In this document: piece after piece, positions 57,301-64,000 of the stretch
How positions within the stretch are numbered: position 1 is the stretch's first letter
How the letters are laid out: every line of letters begins with the position of its first letter
Source of the DNA: Hyalangium ruber
Lineage (GTDB): Bacteria; Myxococcota; Myxococcia; Myxococcales; Myxococcaceae
NCBI RefSeq assembly: GCF_034259325.1
Contig: NZ_JAXIVS010000007.1
Location: forward strand, 310,001-374,000
DNA: 64,000 bases
Direction: 5' to 3'
The notes under the pieces: model-generated
Told to the model about the DNA's origin: nothing
Seen by the model: only the letters and a program-made list of their open reading frames with translations
Database searches by the model: none
Position numbers and translations under genes: made by a program

Positions 57301-58791
57301 GAGGGCTGGCTGCACACCGGCGACCTCGGGCGGCTGGATGCCGAGGGGCGCCTGTACCTGGTGGGCCGCAAGAAGGATGTGATCATCGACGCCAACGGGA
57401 AGAACGTCTACCCGGACGAGCTCGAGGATCTCTACGGCATCCACACGCATATCAAGGAGCTGTCCATCGTCGGCCTGCCGGACGAGGGCGGCGGCGAGAA
57501 GGTCGCCTGCCTCTGCGTGCCCGACTACAAGGAGCGCCCCCGCGAGGAGGTGCGCCGCGAGCTGGAGGAGCACTTCAAGAACGTCAGCGCCGACATGCCC
57601 TTCTACCGCCGGGTGAAGGTGCTGCGCTTCTGGGACGGGGAGCTGCCCCGCACCTCCACGCGCAAGGTGAAGCGCAAGCTGGTGGTGGAGGAGCTCAAGC
57701 GCCTGGAGCGCCTGGCCTCCAGCACCGAGAAGGCCCGCGAGAAGGTCACCGCCACCGGCGGCGTGAGCGACTGGCTCTACCCCCTCATCGCCGAGGTGGT
57801 GAACCGGCCCCTCGCGGACGTGCGCCCCGAGGCCCGCCTCTCGGGAGACCTGGGCTTCGACTCGCTCATGCTCACCGAGCTGTCGGTGGCCCTGGAACAG
57901 GCCGGCGTGCCGCTGCCCGCGGTGAATGACTTGACGCAGGTCAACACGGTGGACGACCTGCGCAAGCTCATCGTCGCCTCCGGTCGCAGGCCGGCGGCCG
58001 AGGCGCGCGCCAAGGAGATCTCCGAGGACAACAAGCGCTCCGAGGAGATGGAGATCCCCGTGCCGGACCTGGTGGCCAACCTGGGCCGGCAGCTGCTCAC
58101 CTTCGGGCAGAAGATGCTCTACGGCGGCGCGTTCGACGTGAAGGTGACGGGCAAGCCCTTCGTGCCGCAGAACCGCAACTTCCTCGTCATCGCCAACCAC
58201 GCCAGCCACCTGGACGCGGGCCTCATCCGCACCGTGCTCGAGGAGCAGGGCCAGAAGCTGGTGGCGCTGGCGGCGCGCGACTACTTCTTCGACACGGCGC
58301 TCAAGCGCGCCTACTTCGAGAACTTCACCGACCTCATCCCCATGGACCGGCACGGCAGCCTGCGCGAGTCGCTGCGGCTGGCGGGCGAGTCGCTGCGCAT
58401 GGGCTACAACCTGCTCATCTTCCCCGAGGGCACCCGCTCGGTGACGGGCGAGCTGCTCGAGTTCAAGCCGACGCTGGGCTACCTGGCGCTCACCTATGAG
58501 GTGGACGTGCTGCCGCTCTACCTCAAGGGCACCTTCGAGGCGCTGCCCAAGGGCACCATGTTCCCGAAGTCCAAGGAGCTCGAGGTCCACATCGGGCCGG
58601 TGCTGAAGTACTCGGACCTCCGCGCCAAGACGCAGGGCATGGCGCGCTCGGAGAGCTACCGCTACGCCACGCGGCTGGCGGAGGAGGCCATCAAGGCGCT
58701 GCGGGCCGGCCGGGTGCTCAACCTGGACGCCGCGGCCACCACGGAGGAGCAGCGGCGCGCGCTGGGCTCCACGGGAGGGCAGGACGCGTGA
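54385..58791 (+). CDS. elbD: ElbD-like multidomain enzyme: FAR, AMP ligase, ACP, acyltransferase
   Basis: The product has 1468 residues with four enzyme modules. A fatty acyl reductase (about 12-400) has GSTGFVGK at 22 and YTYTKS near 278. An AMP-binding acyl ligase (about 570-1070) has TSGTTGNPKG near 727. An ACP (about 1110-1195) carries phosphopantetheine Ser in DLGFDSL near 1159. A PlsC-type acyltransferase (about 1230-1430) has NHASHLD near 1270 and FPEGTRS near 1345. This order matches ElbD of Myxococcus xanthus, a multifunctional enzyme shown to be involved in bacterial ether-lipid synthesis. All key motifs look intact. Ether lipids are developmental markers in myxobacteria, so expression in fruiting is likely but not visible here. 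Confidence 0.92.
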   Translation: MSQLPELNVSQVFTGKRLLFAGSTGFVGKVTLSMLLTRYGQELDKLYVLVRKGSAASAERRFFDKVAISEPFQPLRDAYGDEGALEFIRAKCEILDGDITDPNMGLTDAQVEALTGKVAAIVNCAGLVSFNPSLEVGLNVNTHGVKYVVELALKWNAPLIHMSTAFVAGNRSGLVFEDEEVLGYFPKKDELDGRDFNLEQELKDAERIVARLREQADDKALTSTFRKKALDRLEEEGRDVNDEKTLRLAVGRERKLWLTGELVRAGMERALHWGWPNTYTYTKSLGEQVMAATPGLRYSIVRPSIVESAMHFPFPGWNEGFTTSAPLAFAGLKGQRGIPAGHSTILDIIPVDKVAGATIGITAHALTVEERRVYHLASGDENPFYASRSVELVGLYRRRYYRHKEGGNALMNAVRSRVEPQPVSRQAFERFSAPAFVKGAQLLKKVIDEVRPTWGAPGVQALLDRAKTKLDDVEEQASSLAMLIELFLPFIWENRYVFRCDNTRSVYTRMAHSDRVKIPWDPEHIDWRAYWLETHLPGLEKWVFPGLEEETQKRTVIPAHRDLLELFEASVHAWRHRVAFRMFSDEREERFTYGEAHRYASRVGSALLRSGVKHGDRVLLVSENRPEWAISYFGILRAGATVVPVDPALTEAEVVNISRRAEAKALLISEQASEEFPGLITALQGGEKPPVVMSLAEAMAGDPAFPDRIGKVRKTAAADDVASLIFTSGTTGNPKGVMLTHRNFASLVAKLAGAFNIGVGDGLVSVLPLHHTFEFSAGFLTPFSRGAEITYIDELTSDRLGDVFETGRVTAMVGVPALWQLLHRKITQEMASRPPVVEQALKALMASHGELRNRSSVNLGKLLFWPVHRKFGGKVKFLVSGGSALPDEVHKAFHALGFNITEGYGLTEAAPVLAVAEPTNKRQPGTVGKPLPGIEIRIDSPDNEGIGEVLAKGPNIMAGYFGDRESTEAVLKEGWLHTGDLGRLDAEGRLYLVGRKKDVIIDANGKNVYPDELEDLYGIHTHIKELSIVGLPDEGGGEKVACLCVPDYKERPREEVRRELEEHFKNVSADMPFYRRVKVLRFWDGELPRTSTRKVKRKLVVEELKRLERLASSTEKAREKVTATGGVSDWLYPLIAEVVNRPLADVRPEARLSGDLGFDSLMLTELSVALEQAGVPLPAVNDLTQVNTVDDLRKLIVASGRRPAAEARAKEISEDNKRSEEMEIPVPDLVANLGRQLLTFGQKMLYGGAFDVKVTGKPFVPQNRNFLVIANHASHLDAGLIRTVLEEQGQKLVALAARDYFFDTALKRAYFENFTDLIPMDRHGSLRESLRLAGESLRMGYNLLIFPEGTRSVTGELLEFKPTLGYLALTYEVDVLPLYLKGTFEALPKGTMFPKSKELEVHIGPVLKYSDLRAKTQGMARSESYRYATRLAEEAIKALRAGRVLNLDAAATTEEQRRALGSTGGQDA

Positions 58792-59816
58792 AGCTGCTCG
58801 TGACGGGAGGCACCGGTTTCCTGGGCATCCACCTGGTGCCCAAGCTGCTCGAGGCGGGCCACGAGGTGCGCCTCATCGGCCGCACCCCGCCCACGGCCTC
58901 CGTGCTGGCCAAGGCGGAGTTCGTCCAGGCGGACCTGAAGAACCGCGAGGCCGTCAAGCGCGCCCTGGAGGGCGTCGAGGCCGTCTACCACCTGGCGGGG
59001 CTCGTCTCCTTCCAGGACAAGGACGCGCGGAAGATGTACGAGCTGCACGTGGACGCCACGCGCGAGCTGGTACGCGACGTGCGCGAGGCCGGGGTGAAGC
59101 GCTTCATCCTCGCCTCCACCTCCGGCACCATCGCCGTGTCCAAGGAGGAGCGCGTCGGCACGGAGGAGGACGACTACCCCATCACCGTGGTGGGCCGCTG
59201 GCCGTACTACCTCTCGAAGATCTACGAGGAGAAGCTCACCCTGGAGTACTGCCGCAAGCACTCCATCCCCCTGGTGGTGCTCAACCCCAGCCTGCTCATG
59301 GGGCCCGGGGATGACCGGCTCTCCTCCACCTGGACGGTGGTGAAGTTCCTCAACAAGGAGATCCCCGCCATGCCCGGCGGCGGCATGTCCTTCGTGGACG
59401 TGCGCGACGCGGCGGACGCCTTCGTCAACGCCCTCACGCGCGGCGAGCTGGGCGGCCGCCACCTCATGGGCGTGAACATGTCCATGCCGGACTTCTTCGA
59501 CCGGCTGGCACGGCTCACCGGCGTGAGCGCCCCCCGGCTCCACCTGCCCTCCCAGGCCAACGTGCTGGGGGCCAAGCTGCTGGAGCGCTGGGCGAAGCTG
59601 CGCGGCACCAAGCCCCTGCTGGATCCGCAGGAGGTGGATGTCGGCGAGCACTTCTTCTACCTGGACGCCTCGAAGGCGGAGCGCGAGCTGGGCTTCCGCG
59701 CCCGGGACCCGCAGGAGACGCTGCACGACACGGTGCAGTACATCTTCACGAAGATGCCTCCCCAGAACCTTCCGGGCACCAAGGGTCGCCTCTCGGAGCT
59801 GCGCGAGGGAACCTGA
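58788..59816 (+). CDS. NAD-dependent epimerase/dehydrogenase of the ether-lipid-like cluster
   Basis: The product has 342 residues of the extended SDR family: MKLLVTGGTGFLGIHLVPKL, VYHLAGLVSF, and catalytic YYLSKIYEEK (YxxxK). The closest-looking group is hopanoid-associated/steroid dehydrogenase-like epimerases. GTG 58788 overlaps the ElbD stop by 4 nt, so it is coupled and probably reduces or oxidises a lipid intermediate made by ElbD. It is the last gene of the operon. Confidence 0.9.
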   Translation: MKLLVTGGTGFLGIHLVPKLLEAGHEVRLIGRTPPTASVLAKAEFVQADLKNREAVKRALEGVEAVYHLAGLVSFQDKDARKMYELHVDATRELVRDVREAGVKRFILASTSGTIAVSKEERVGTEEDDYPITVVGRWPYYLSKIYEEKLTLEYCRKHSIPLVVLNPSLLMGPGDDRLSSTWTVVKFLNKEIPAMPGGGMSFVDVRDAADAFVNALTRGELGGRHLMGVNMSMPDFFDRLARLTGVSAPRLHLPSQANVLGAKLLERWAKLRGTKPLLDPQEVDVGEHFFYLDASKAERELGFRARDPQETLHDTVQYIFTKMPPQNLPGTKGRLSELREGT

Positions 59817-59895
59817 TAGGATTCCACCCTTGCTGGATCCAACCCGGCAAGCCTTGATCAATCCCCTTGGCAACGGCTTGATGGGCGTGGACGCC

Positions 59896-59911
59896 ACCGC
59901 GTACACGCGGT
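59896..59911 (+). promoter_or_regulatory. 16-bp palindrome before the sigma-54 activator gene
   Basis: ACCGCGT and ACGCGGT are perfect 7-bp arms around AC, ending 19 nt before the activator ATG. This placement suits an autoregulatory or repressor site. Just upstream, GGCAA..CTTGAT occurs twice (about 59844-59874). Confidence 0.5.
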
Positions 59912-59930
59912 CTCCCTTGGGCATGCCTCC

Positions 59931-61550
59931 ATGAAGGATCCGAAGTTCACAGATATCTCGACGGCCGCCACGCCCAGACGCACGAGCGCCCAGGTGTCGG
60001 GCCCAGTCCCGGCGCTGACCCTCATCTCCCACCCCACCCCCCAGCGCGCGGGGGAGCGGCTGATCCTCGAGGCGCTCGCCAGCGGCGGCACCGTGGCGCT
60101 CTCGCGCATCTCCCCGGACTTCGTCCGCCCGGGCAGCACCCTGGCCATGCCCCTGGCCGATACCTTCCTCAGCCGAAAGCCCCTGCTCTTCGACCGCGCG
60201 GCCAACGGCGGCGTCCGGCTGACGGTGGAGGAAGGCGGCACGCTGGTCCAGATCGGTGAGACGCCGTTCACCGGCACCCGGGAGTTCGGACCCGAAGAGC
60301 TGAACTCGGGCGTACCCCTCGTGCTCGCCGAGCGCGTCGTCCTGCTGCTCCATCTGGTGGTCTCCCCCGAGGCGCACACCCCCAACGATCTGGGCATGGT
60401 GGGCTCCGGCGCGGGCACCCGCCGCGTGCGCGAGGACATCGCGCGCGTGTCCGACCTGAACGTGCCCGTGCTCATCCGGGGCGAGACAGGCTCGGGCAAG
60501 GAGCTCGTCGCGCGGGCCATCCACCAGCACAGCCCGCGCCGGTCCGCGCCCTTCATCAGCGTCAACCTGGGCGCCCTGCCCAAGGAGCTCGCCGCCGCCG
60601 AGCTCTTCGGCGCGCGCAAGGGCGCCTACACGGGCGCCACCCAGGACCGGGAGGGTTTCTTCCGCGCCGCCCACGGCGGCACCCTCTTCCTCGATGAGGT
60701 GGGCGAGGCCCCTCCCGAGGTCCAGGTGCTGCTGCTGCGCGTGCTGGAGACGGGAGAGGTGTTCCCGGTGGGCGGCCACGCGCCCGTGCCCGTCGACGTG
60801 CGGCTCATCACCGCCACGGATGCCGACCTCGAGGAGCGCATCCGCCAGGATCTCTTCAAGGCCCCGCTGCTGCACCGGCTGGCGGGCTTCGAGATCCAGG
60901 TGCCTCCGCTGCGCGAGCGCCGCGAGGACATCGGCGTGCTCTTCTACCACTTCGCTCGCCAGGAGCTGGAAGCCCTGGGCGAGGCCCATCGCCTCGAGGC
61001 GGCGGCATCCCAGGCCGACCCGTGGCTCCCCACCGCGCTGGCGGCCCGGCTGGTGCGCTACGCGTGGCCCGGCAACATCCGCCAGCTCCGCAACCTGACC
61101 CGGCAGATCGTCATCGGCAGCCGCGGCCAGCCCCGGCTCCAGGCCAACCCCCGCCTCGAGCAGGAGCTGGATGCCTCCGAACCGGTGATGCCCTCGCGTC
61201 AGGCCGCGGCCCTCGCGCCCGCCGCGAAGGAGCCGCCCGCGCCCCCGGAGCCCGCAACGCCCCGCCGCAAGCCCTCCGAGGTGACGGACCAGGAGCTGCT
61301 GCAGGCCCTGCGCTCCACCTCGTGGGACCTCAAGGCCGCCGCGGAGCGCCTGGGCATCACCCGCCCCTCGCTCTACATGCTCATCGACAAGAGCCCCAGC
61401 CTCCGCACGGCGGGGGATTTGAGCACCGAGGAGATCACCCGCTGCTTCCAGGAGTGCCGCGGAGACCTGGACGCCATGGTGCAGCGCCTCGAGGTCTCCA
61501 AGCGCGGGCTCCAGCGCCGCATCCGGGAGCTGGGCCTGGGCAACGACTGA
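59931..61550 (+). CDS. FHA-type sigma-54-dependent transcriptional activator
   Basis: The product has 539 residues. The N-terminal region (about 30-145) looks like a degenerate FHA domain. A central AAA+ domain follows (about 155-395) with Walker A GETGSGKE, the sigma-54 contact loop GAYTGA (231-236, usually GAFTGA) and GTLFLDEVGE. After a Pro/Ala linker come two helix-turn-helix stretches, one Fis-like (LKAAAERLGITRPSLYMLID) and another at the C-terminus (DAMVQRLEVSKRGLQRRIREL). FHA-bearing activators are common in myxobacterial Ser/Thr kinase signalling. It follows the elb-like operon and may control it, but gap and palindrome suggest its own promoter. Confidence 0.92.
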   Translation: MKDPKFTDISTAATPRRTSAQVSGPVPALTLISHPTPQRAGERLILEALASGGTVALSRISPDFVRPGSTLAMPLADTFLSRKPLLFDRAANGGVRLTVEEGGTLVQIGETPFTGTREFGPEELNSGVPLVLAERVVLLLHLVVSPEAHTPNDLGMVGSGAGTRRVREDIARVSDLNVPVLIRGETGSGKELVARAIHQHSPRRSAPFISVNLGALPKELAAAELFGARKGAYTGATQDREGFFRAAHGGTLFLDEVGEAPPEVQVLLLRVLETGEVFPVGGHAPVPVDVRLITATDADLEERIRQDLFKAPLLHRLAGFEIQVPPLRERREDIGVLFYHFARQELEALGEAHRLEAAASQADPWLPTALAARLVRYAWPGNIRQLRNLTRQIVIGSRGQPRLQANPRLEQELDASEPVMPSRQAAALAPAAKEPPAPPEPATPRRKPSEVTDQELLQALRSTSWDLKAAAERLGITRPSLYMLIDKSPSLRTAGDLSTEEITRCFQECRGDLDAMVQRLEVSKRGLQRRIRELGLGND

Positions 61551-61568
61551 GCGCGGGCTCCGGGGGTC

Positions 61569-61967
61569 CTACCCCGCTCCCCCCGGCTCGGGCGGCTTCG
61601 AGGTGTACCAGTCCACGTGGAGGCTCCACTCGTAGCAGCGCAGGCACCGGGTGTGCCGCCACTGCATGCCACAATCCGGGCATTTGGCGGCCGTGTCGAA
61701 GGTGTTCCACTCACACCCGCAACGGCAGGCCCAGCGATCGGACTTGCGCGGCTGCCAGGAACACTTCGGACAGCGGATGCGTCCGCCCCCCACGAGGTCC
61801 TCGAGCCGCTCCTGCTGCTGCGTATCCCCGTCCCGCTGGGGCTCCAGGGGGCCATGCTTGGCTTCTCTCCGAATCAGGGGCTCGTGGTGGGAGCAGGACA
61901 CCTCCAGGAGTCTGCCATCCCGCCGACGCGAGGTGGAACCTGACACGTCGGGGCGGGCCGCTGACAC
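61569..61967 (-). CDS. Zinc-ribbon protein of unknown function
   Basis: The product has up to 132 residues. The C-terminal 70 carry paired cysteines, CPKC, CRCGC, CPDC and CLRC, with many Trp residues, typical of two zinc ribbons. The function is unknown. The start is uncertain: the frame opens with GTG 61967, which overlaps a direct repeat, and there is no ATG before the ribbons; shorter GTG starts exist. It converges on the activator gene with an 18-nt gap. Confidence 0.65.
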   Translation of the reverse strand: MSAARPDVSGSTSRRRDGRLLEVSCSHHEPLIRREAKHGPLEPQRDGDTQQQERLEDLVGGGRIRCPKCSWQPRKSDRWACRCGCEWNTFDTAAKCPDCGMQWRHTRCLRCYEWSLHVDWYTSKPPEPGGAG

Positions 61968-61970
61968 GTC
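61940..61970. promoter_or_regulatory. Two CTGACACGTC sites 21 bp apart
   Basis: CTGACACGTC occurs at 61940-61949 and 61961-61970, two helical turns apart. The second copy continues as TGACACGTCA, whose TGAC and GTCA arms are complementary. They lie in front of the zinc-ribbon gene on one side and of the large surface lipoprotein gene on the other, and look like a paired operator. The TGACAC half resembles the palindrome at 52026-52049. Confidence 0.45.
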
Positions 61971-62102
61971 AGGCCCCCTTTGACGCGCAGGTGTACTGTC
62001 GAAAGGTGCGTACTTCCGTGGCTTTTGTCATGGTTGAAACCTTGCAGCTACACTATGAGCCCCCGCCTGGGTACTCCCCAGACACAGGAGTCGTGTAACT
62101 CA

Positions 62103-64000
62103 ATGAAGACGCCCCTTTTCCAAGTCTGGCGCCGTCTGCCAGCGCTGCTCGCCGCCTGCTGCGTCGTCGCGGGGGCCTGCGGCCAGTCCCTCCCGGAGCC
62201 CGCCGCCGCACCGCGCCAGGAGACCCCGCTCGTCGGTGACGATGGCGAGGTCACCGTCACCCTGCCCGGCGTGGTGCTCAACCGGTATGCCGTCCTCGCG
62301 GCGAACGCCGCCGCGGGCTCCACCCGCCTCGAGCTGACGAACATCCAGGATCTGGATCATCCGACCTTCGGTCCGCTGGGCATCGGCGATCTGGTCCTCA
62401 TCATCCAGATGCAGGGCGCCAGCATCGACACTTCGGACAGCGCCGCCTACGGCGCCATCACCAACCTCCATGGCGCGGGCTTCCATGAGTTCGCCGTCGT
62501 CCGGGGCGTCGAGAACAACACCGTGACCCTGGCCTGCAATGGGCTGGAGCACAGCTACTCGGTCGCGGGGCGGACGCAGGTGGTGCGCGTGCCGCAGCTC
62601 ACCAACCTCTTCGTTGAATCCGGTGGCACCGTGGTCGCCGCCCCCTGGGATGGGCTGCGCGGCGGCGTCGTGGCGATCCACGTCGCGGGCGTCACCAACC
62701 TCTCGGGAAGCATCGACGTCTCCGGCCAGGGCTTCCGCGCCGGCGCGCGGGAGAACACCTCGGGTGACGCCAACACCCTGATCTCGCTCTACCGCTCGAG
62801 CGACGCGGCCGCTGGCGCCGAGAAGGGTGAGGGCATCGCGGGCGACAGCACGGTCTACGACACCCTGGGTGGACGTTATGGCCGTGGCGCTCCCGCCAAC
62901 GGTGGCGGCGGCGGCAACAGCCACAACGCGGGTGGCGGTGGCGGCTCCAATGGCAACAACAGCCAGCCCTGGGATGGCCAGGGCGTGATGAGCGGCTCCG
63001 TCCCCGGTGCCTTGGCCTGGCAGCTCGACCCGGGCTTCATCTCCAACGGGAACGCGCGGACGAACGACTCCGGTGGCGGGCGCGGCGGCTACACCTACTC
63101 CACCGTCAACGCGGACGCGTTCAACGTGGGTCCGAACGATGCGGCCTGGGGTGGCAACTCTCGCAGCGAGGTGGGCGGGCTCGGCGGCCGGCCGCTCAAC
63201 AACGAGCCGGGCTCGCGCCTCTTCCTGGGCGGCGGCGGCGGCGCGGGTGACGGCAACAACAACGCGGGCGCCGCGGGCGGCAATGGCGGCGGCCTCGTGT
63301 ACCTCATCTCCTCCACCGTGAGCGGCGAGGGTCAGGTCCTCGCCAACGGCAGCAGTGCCCAGAACACGACCGGCTCGCACAACGACGCTCCGGGCGGTGG
63401 TGGCGCGGGCGGCAGCATCGTGATCCTCAGCAGCGACCTGAGCGGCGTCTCCGTGGAAGCCAATGGTGGCCGGGGCGGCAACCAGCTCATCACCAGCGAC
63501 GAGGCCGAGGGCCCTGGCGGCGGCGGTGGCGGCGGCTATATCGCCCTGCGCGGTGGCACCGGGTCGACCTCCGTCCTGGGCGGATTCTCGGGCACCAGCA
63601 CCTCGTCTTCGGTCACCGAGTTCCCCGCCAACGGCGCCACCGCTGGCGGCACGGGCCAGGTCGTGCAGAACACGCCCGAGGTCCCCACGCCGTGGCTGAG
63701 CTGCGATCCCACTGACACGGCGGACCTGTCGATCAACCTCACCGCGACGCCGAACCCCGTCTCGCCCGGCAGCGACCTGACCTACACCGTCCAGGTGGGC
63801 AACGCCGGCCCCGACACCGCCAACGCCGTGACGGTGACCTTCCCGGTCCCCGCCGGCACCACCTTCTCCAGCGTCGGCGGCGCGGGCTGGACCTGCGCGG
63901 CGGCGGGCGGCGTGGTGACCTGCACCCTGCCGAGCCTGGCCATCGACACCACCGCGACCTTCACCATCGTGGTCGTCCCCACGGCCCAGAGCGGCTCGAT
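62103..64000 (+). CDS. Large Gly-rich DUF11 surface lipoprotein (3' end outside window)
   Basis: The frame is open from ATG 62103 to the window edge, giving 632 visible residues. The N-terminus ends its signal at VAGAC, a lipobox. About residues 45-210 form a beta-rich domain. About 250-510 alternate beta segments with Gly/Asn runs (GGGGGNSHNAGGGGGS, GGGGGAGDGNNNAGAAGG). From about 540 a DUF11 repeat begins (LSINLTATPNPVSPGSDLTY), a stalk-like domain of surface proteins. Myxobacterial proteins of this design include the large one annotated as adventurous gliding motility protein AgmC; this is a resemblance, not proof. More DUF11 repeats probably follow. Paired repeats lie about 130 nt upstream. 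Confidence 0.85.
   Translation, partial: MKTPLFQVWRRLPALLAACCVVAGACGQSLPEPAAAPRQETPLVGDDGEVTVTLPGVVLNRYAVLAANAAAGSTRLELTNIQDLDHPTFGPLGIGDLVLIIQMQGASIDTSDSAAYGAITNLHGAGFHEFAVVRGVENNTVTLACNGLEHSYSVAGRTQVVRVPQLTNLFVESGGTVVAAPWDGLRGGVVAIHVAGVTNLSGSIDVSGQGFRAGARENTSGDANTLISLYRSSDAAAGAEKGEGIAGDSTVYDTLGGRYGRGAPANGGGGGNSHNAGGGGGSNGNNSQPWDGQGVMSGSVPGALAWQLDPGFISNGNARTNDSGGGRGGYTYSTVNADAFNVGPNDAAWGGNSRSEVGGLGGRPLNNEPGSRLFLGGGGGAGDGNNNAGAAGGNGGGLVYLISSTVSGEGQVLANGSSAQNTTGSHNDAPGGGGAGGSIVILSSDLSGVSVEANGGRGGNQLITSDEAEGPGGGGGGGYIALRGGTGSTSVLGGFSGTSTSSSVTEFPANGATAGGTGQVVQNTPEVPTPWLSCDPTDTADLSINLTATPNPVSPGSDLTYTVQVGNAGPDTANAVTVTFPVPAGTTFSSVGGAGWTCAAAGGVVTCTLPSLAIDTTATFTIVVVPTAQSGS

Noticed and set aside
54307-58590. 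Open frame of about 1400 codons opposite the ElbD-like gene
   Set aside because: It is an antisense shadow caused by strong third-position GC bias. The translation is Val/Gly/Arg/His-rich with no motifs, while the sense frame has four intact enzyme domains.
59858-59878. TTGGCAACGGCTTGAT as a sigma-54 promoter before the activator gene
   Set aside because: The GG to GC spacing is one base short and the -12 GC is missing, so it does not meet the consensus.
62800-63560. Repetitive-looking GGCGGC/AAC tracts as a tandem repeat array or CRISPR-like region
   Set aside because: The repeats have no fixed period or spacers and translate as Gly/Asn-rich segments of one continuous frame.

Overview
The window is very GC-rich, is almost entirely coding and has strong third-position GC bias. 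It encodes predatory and developmental gene types: many PAS/histidine kinases, an FHA-type sigma-54 activator, large lipoproteins, a multidomain ether-lipid enzyme resembling Myxococcus ElbD, and a SWIB protein with a histone-H1-like tail. Together these point to a myxobacterium, most likely a chitin-degrading member of the Cystobacterineae/Archangiaceae. This is inferred from gene content, because no rRNA or other marker gene is present.

Layout. 1-2.9 kb: the 3' end of a PAS-GAF histidine kinase, then a small lipoprotein. 3.0-8.4 kb: three consecutive secreted GH18 chitinases. 8.4-9.0 kb: an ECF-type sigma factor on the opposite strand. 9.1-20.5 kb: an amino-sugar locus. A leftward unit carries murQ, an EIIA-HPr-EI fusion, an N-acetylglucosamine EIICB(B) permease and a GH20 beta-hexosaminidase. 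A divergent rightward unit carries a GntR/HutC regulator, a SIS-type GlcN6P deaminase and nagA. Extracellular chitinases would release chito-oligomers, the hexosaminidase would trim them to GlcNAc, the PTS would import and phosphorylate GlcNAc, and MurQ would feed MurNAc-6P from prey or recycled peptidoglycan into the same pool. The divergent control region holds a palindrome resembling the DasR (dre) operator.

20.5-29.2 kb holds metabolic and stress genes: an aminotransferase, a D-threonine-aldolase-like enzyme, an AmpG-like MFS protein, a zinc alcohol dehydrogenase, an AlkA glycosylase, a hemerythrin and an FAD/Rieske oxidoreductase. 29.4-32.6 kb is the most unusual segment: a tight four-gene unit with a divergent GvpA-like gas-vesicle protein, a soluble PAS histidine kinase, a stand-alone receiver and a GvpF/L protein. 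32.6-39.0 kb has a carboxypeptidase-regulatory-like repeat protein and a Gld-type ABC transporter operon (ATPase, permease, GldG-like, DUF4340). 39.0-44.9 kb has a TIGR01777 epimerase, TsaC/Sua5, a lipoprotein, ferrochelatase, ApaG and TerC. 45.0-50.3 kb encodes GlgX/TreX-type debranching enzyme and TreY (glycogen to trehalose). 50.4-59.8 kb has a SWIB gene followed by an ether-lipid (elb-like) cluster: epimerase, HAD-IB hydrolase, LarA-like protein, ElbD-like FAR-AMP ligase-ACP-PlsC protein and a second epimerase. 59.9-64 kb has an FHA sigma-54 activator, a zinc-ribbon protein and the start of a large Gly-rich DUF11 surface lipoprotein that runs off the end.

No tRNA, rRNA, CRISPR array, insertion sequence or phage gene was seen. 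No gene-free stretch exceeds about 300 bases. Several short intergenic regions carry clear palindromes, tandem repeats or hairpins, which are listed separately.
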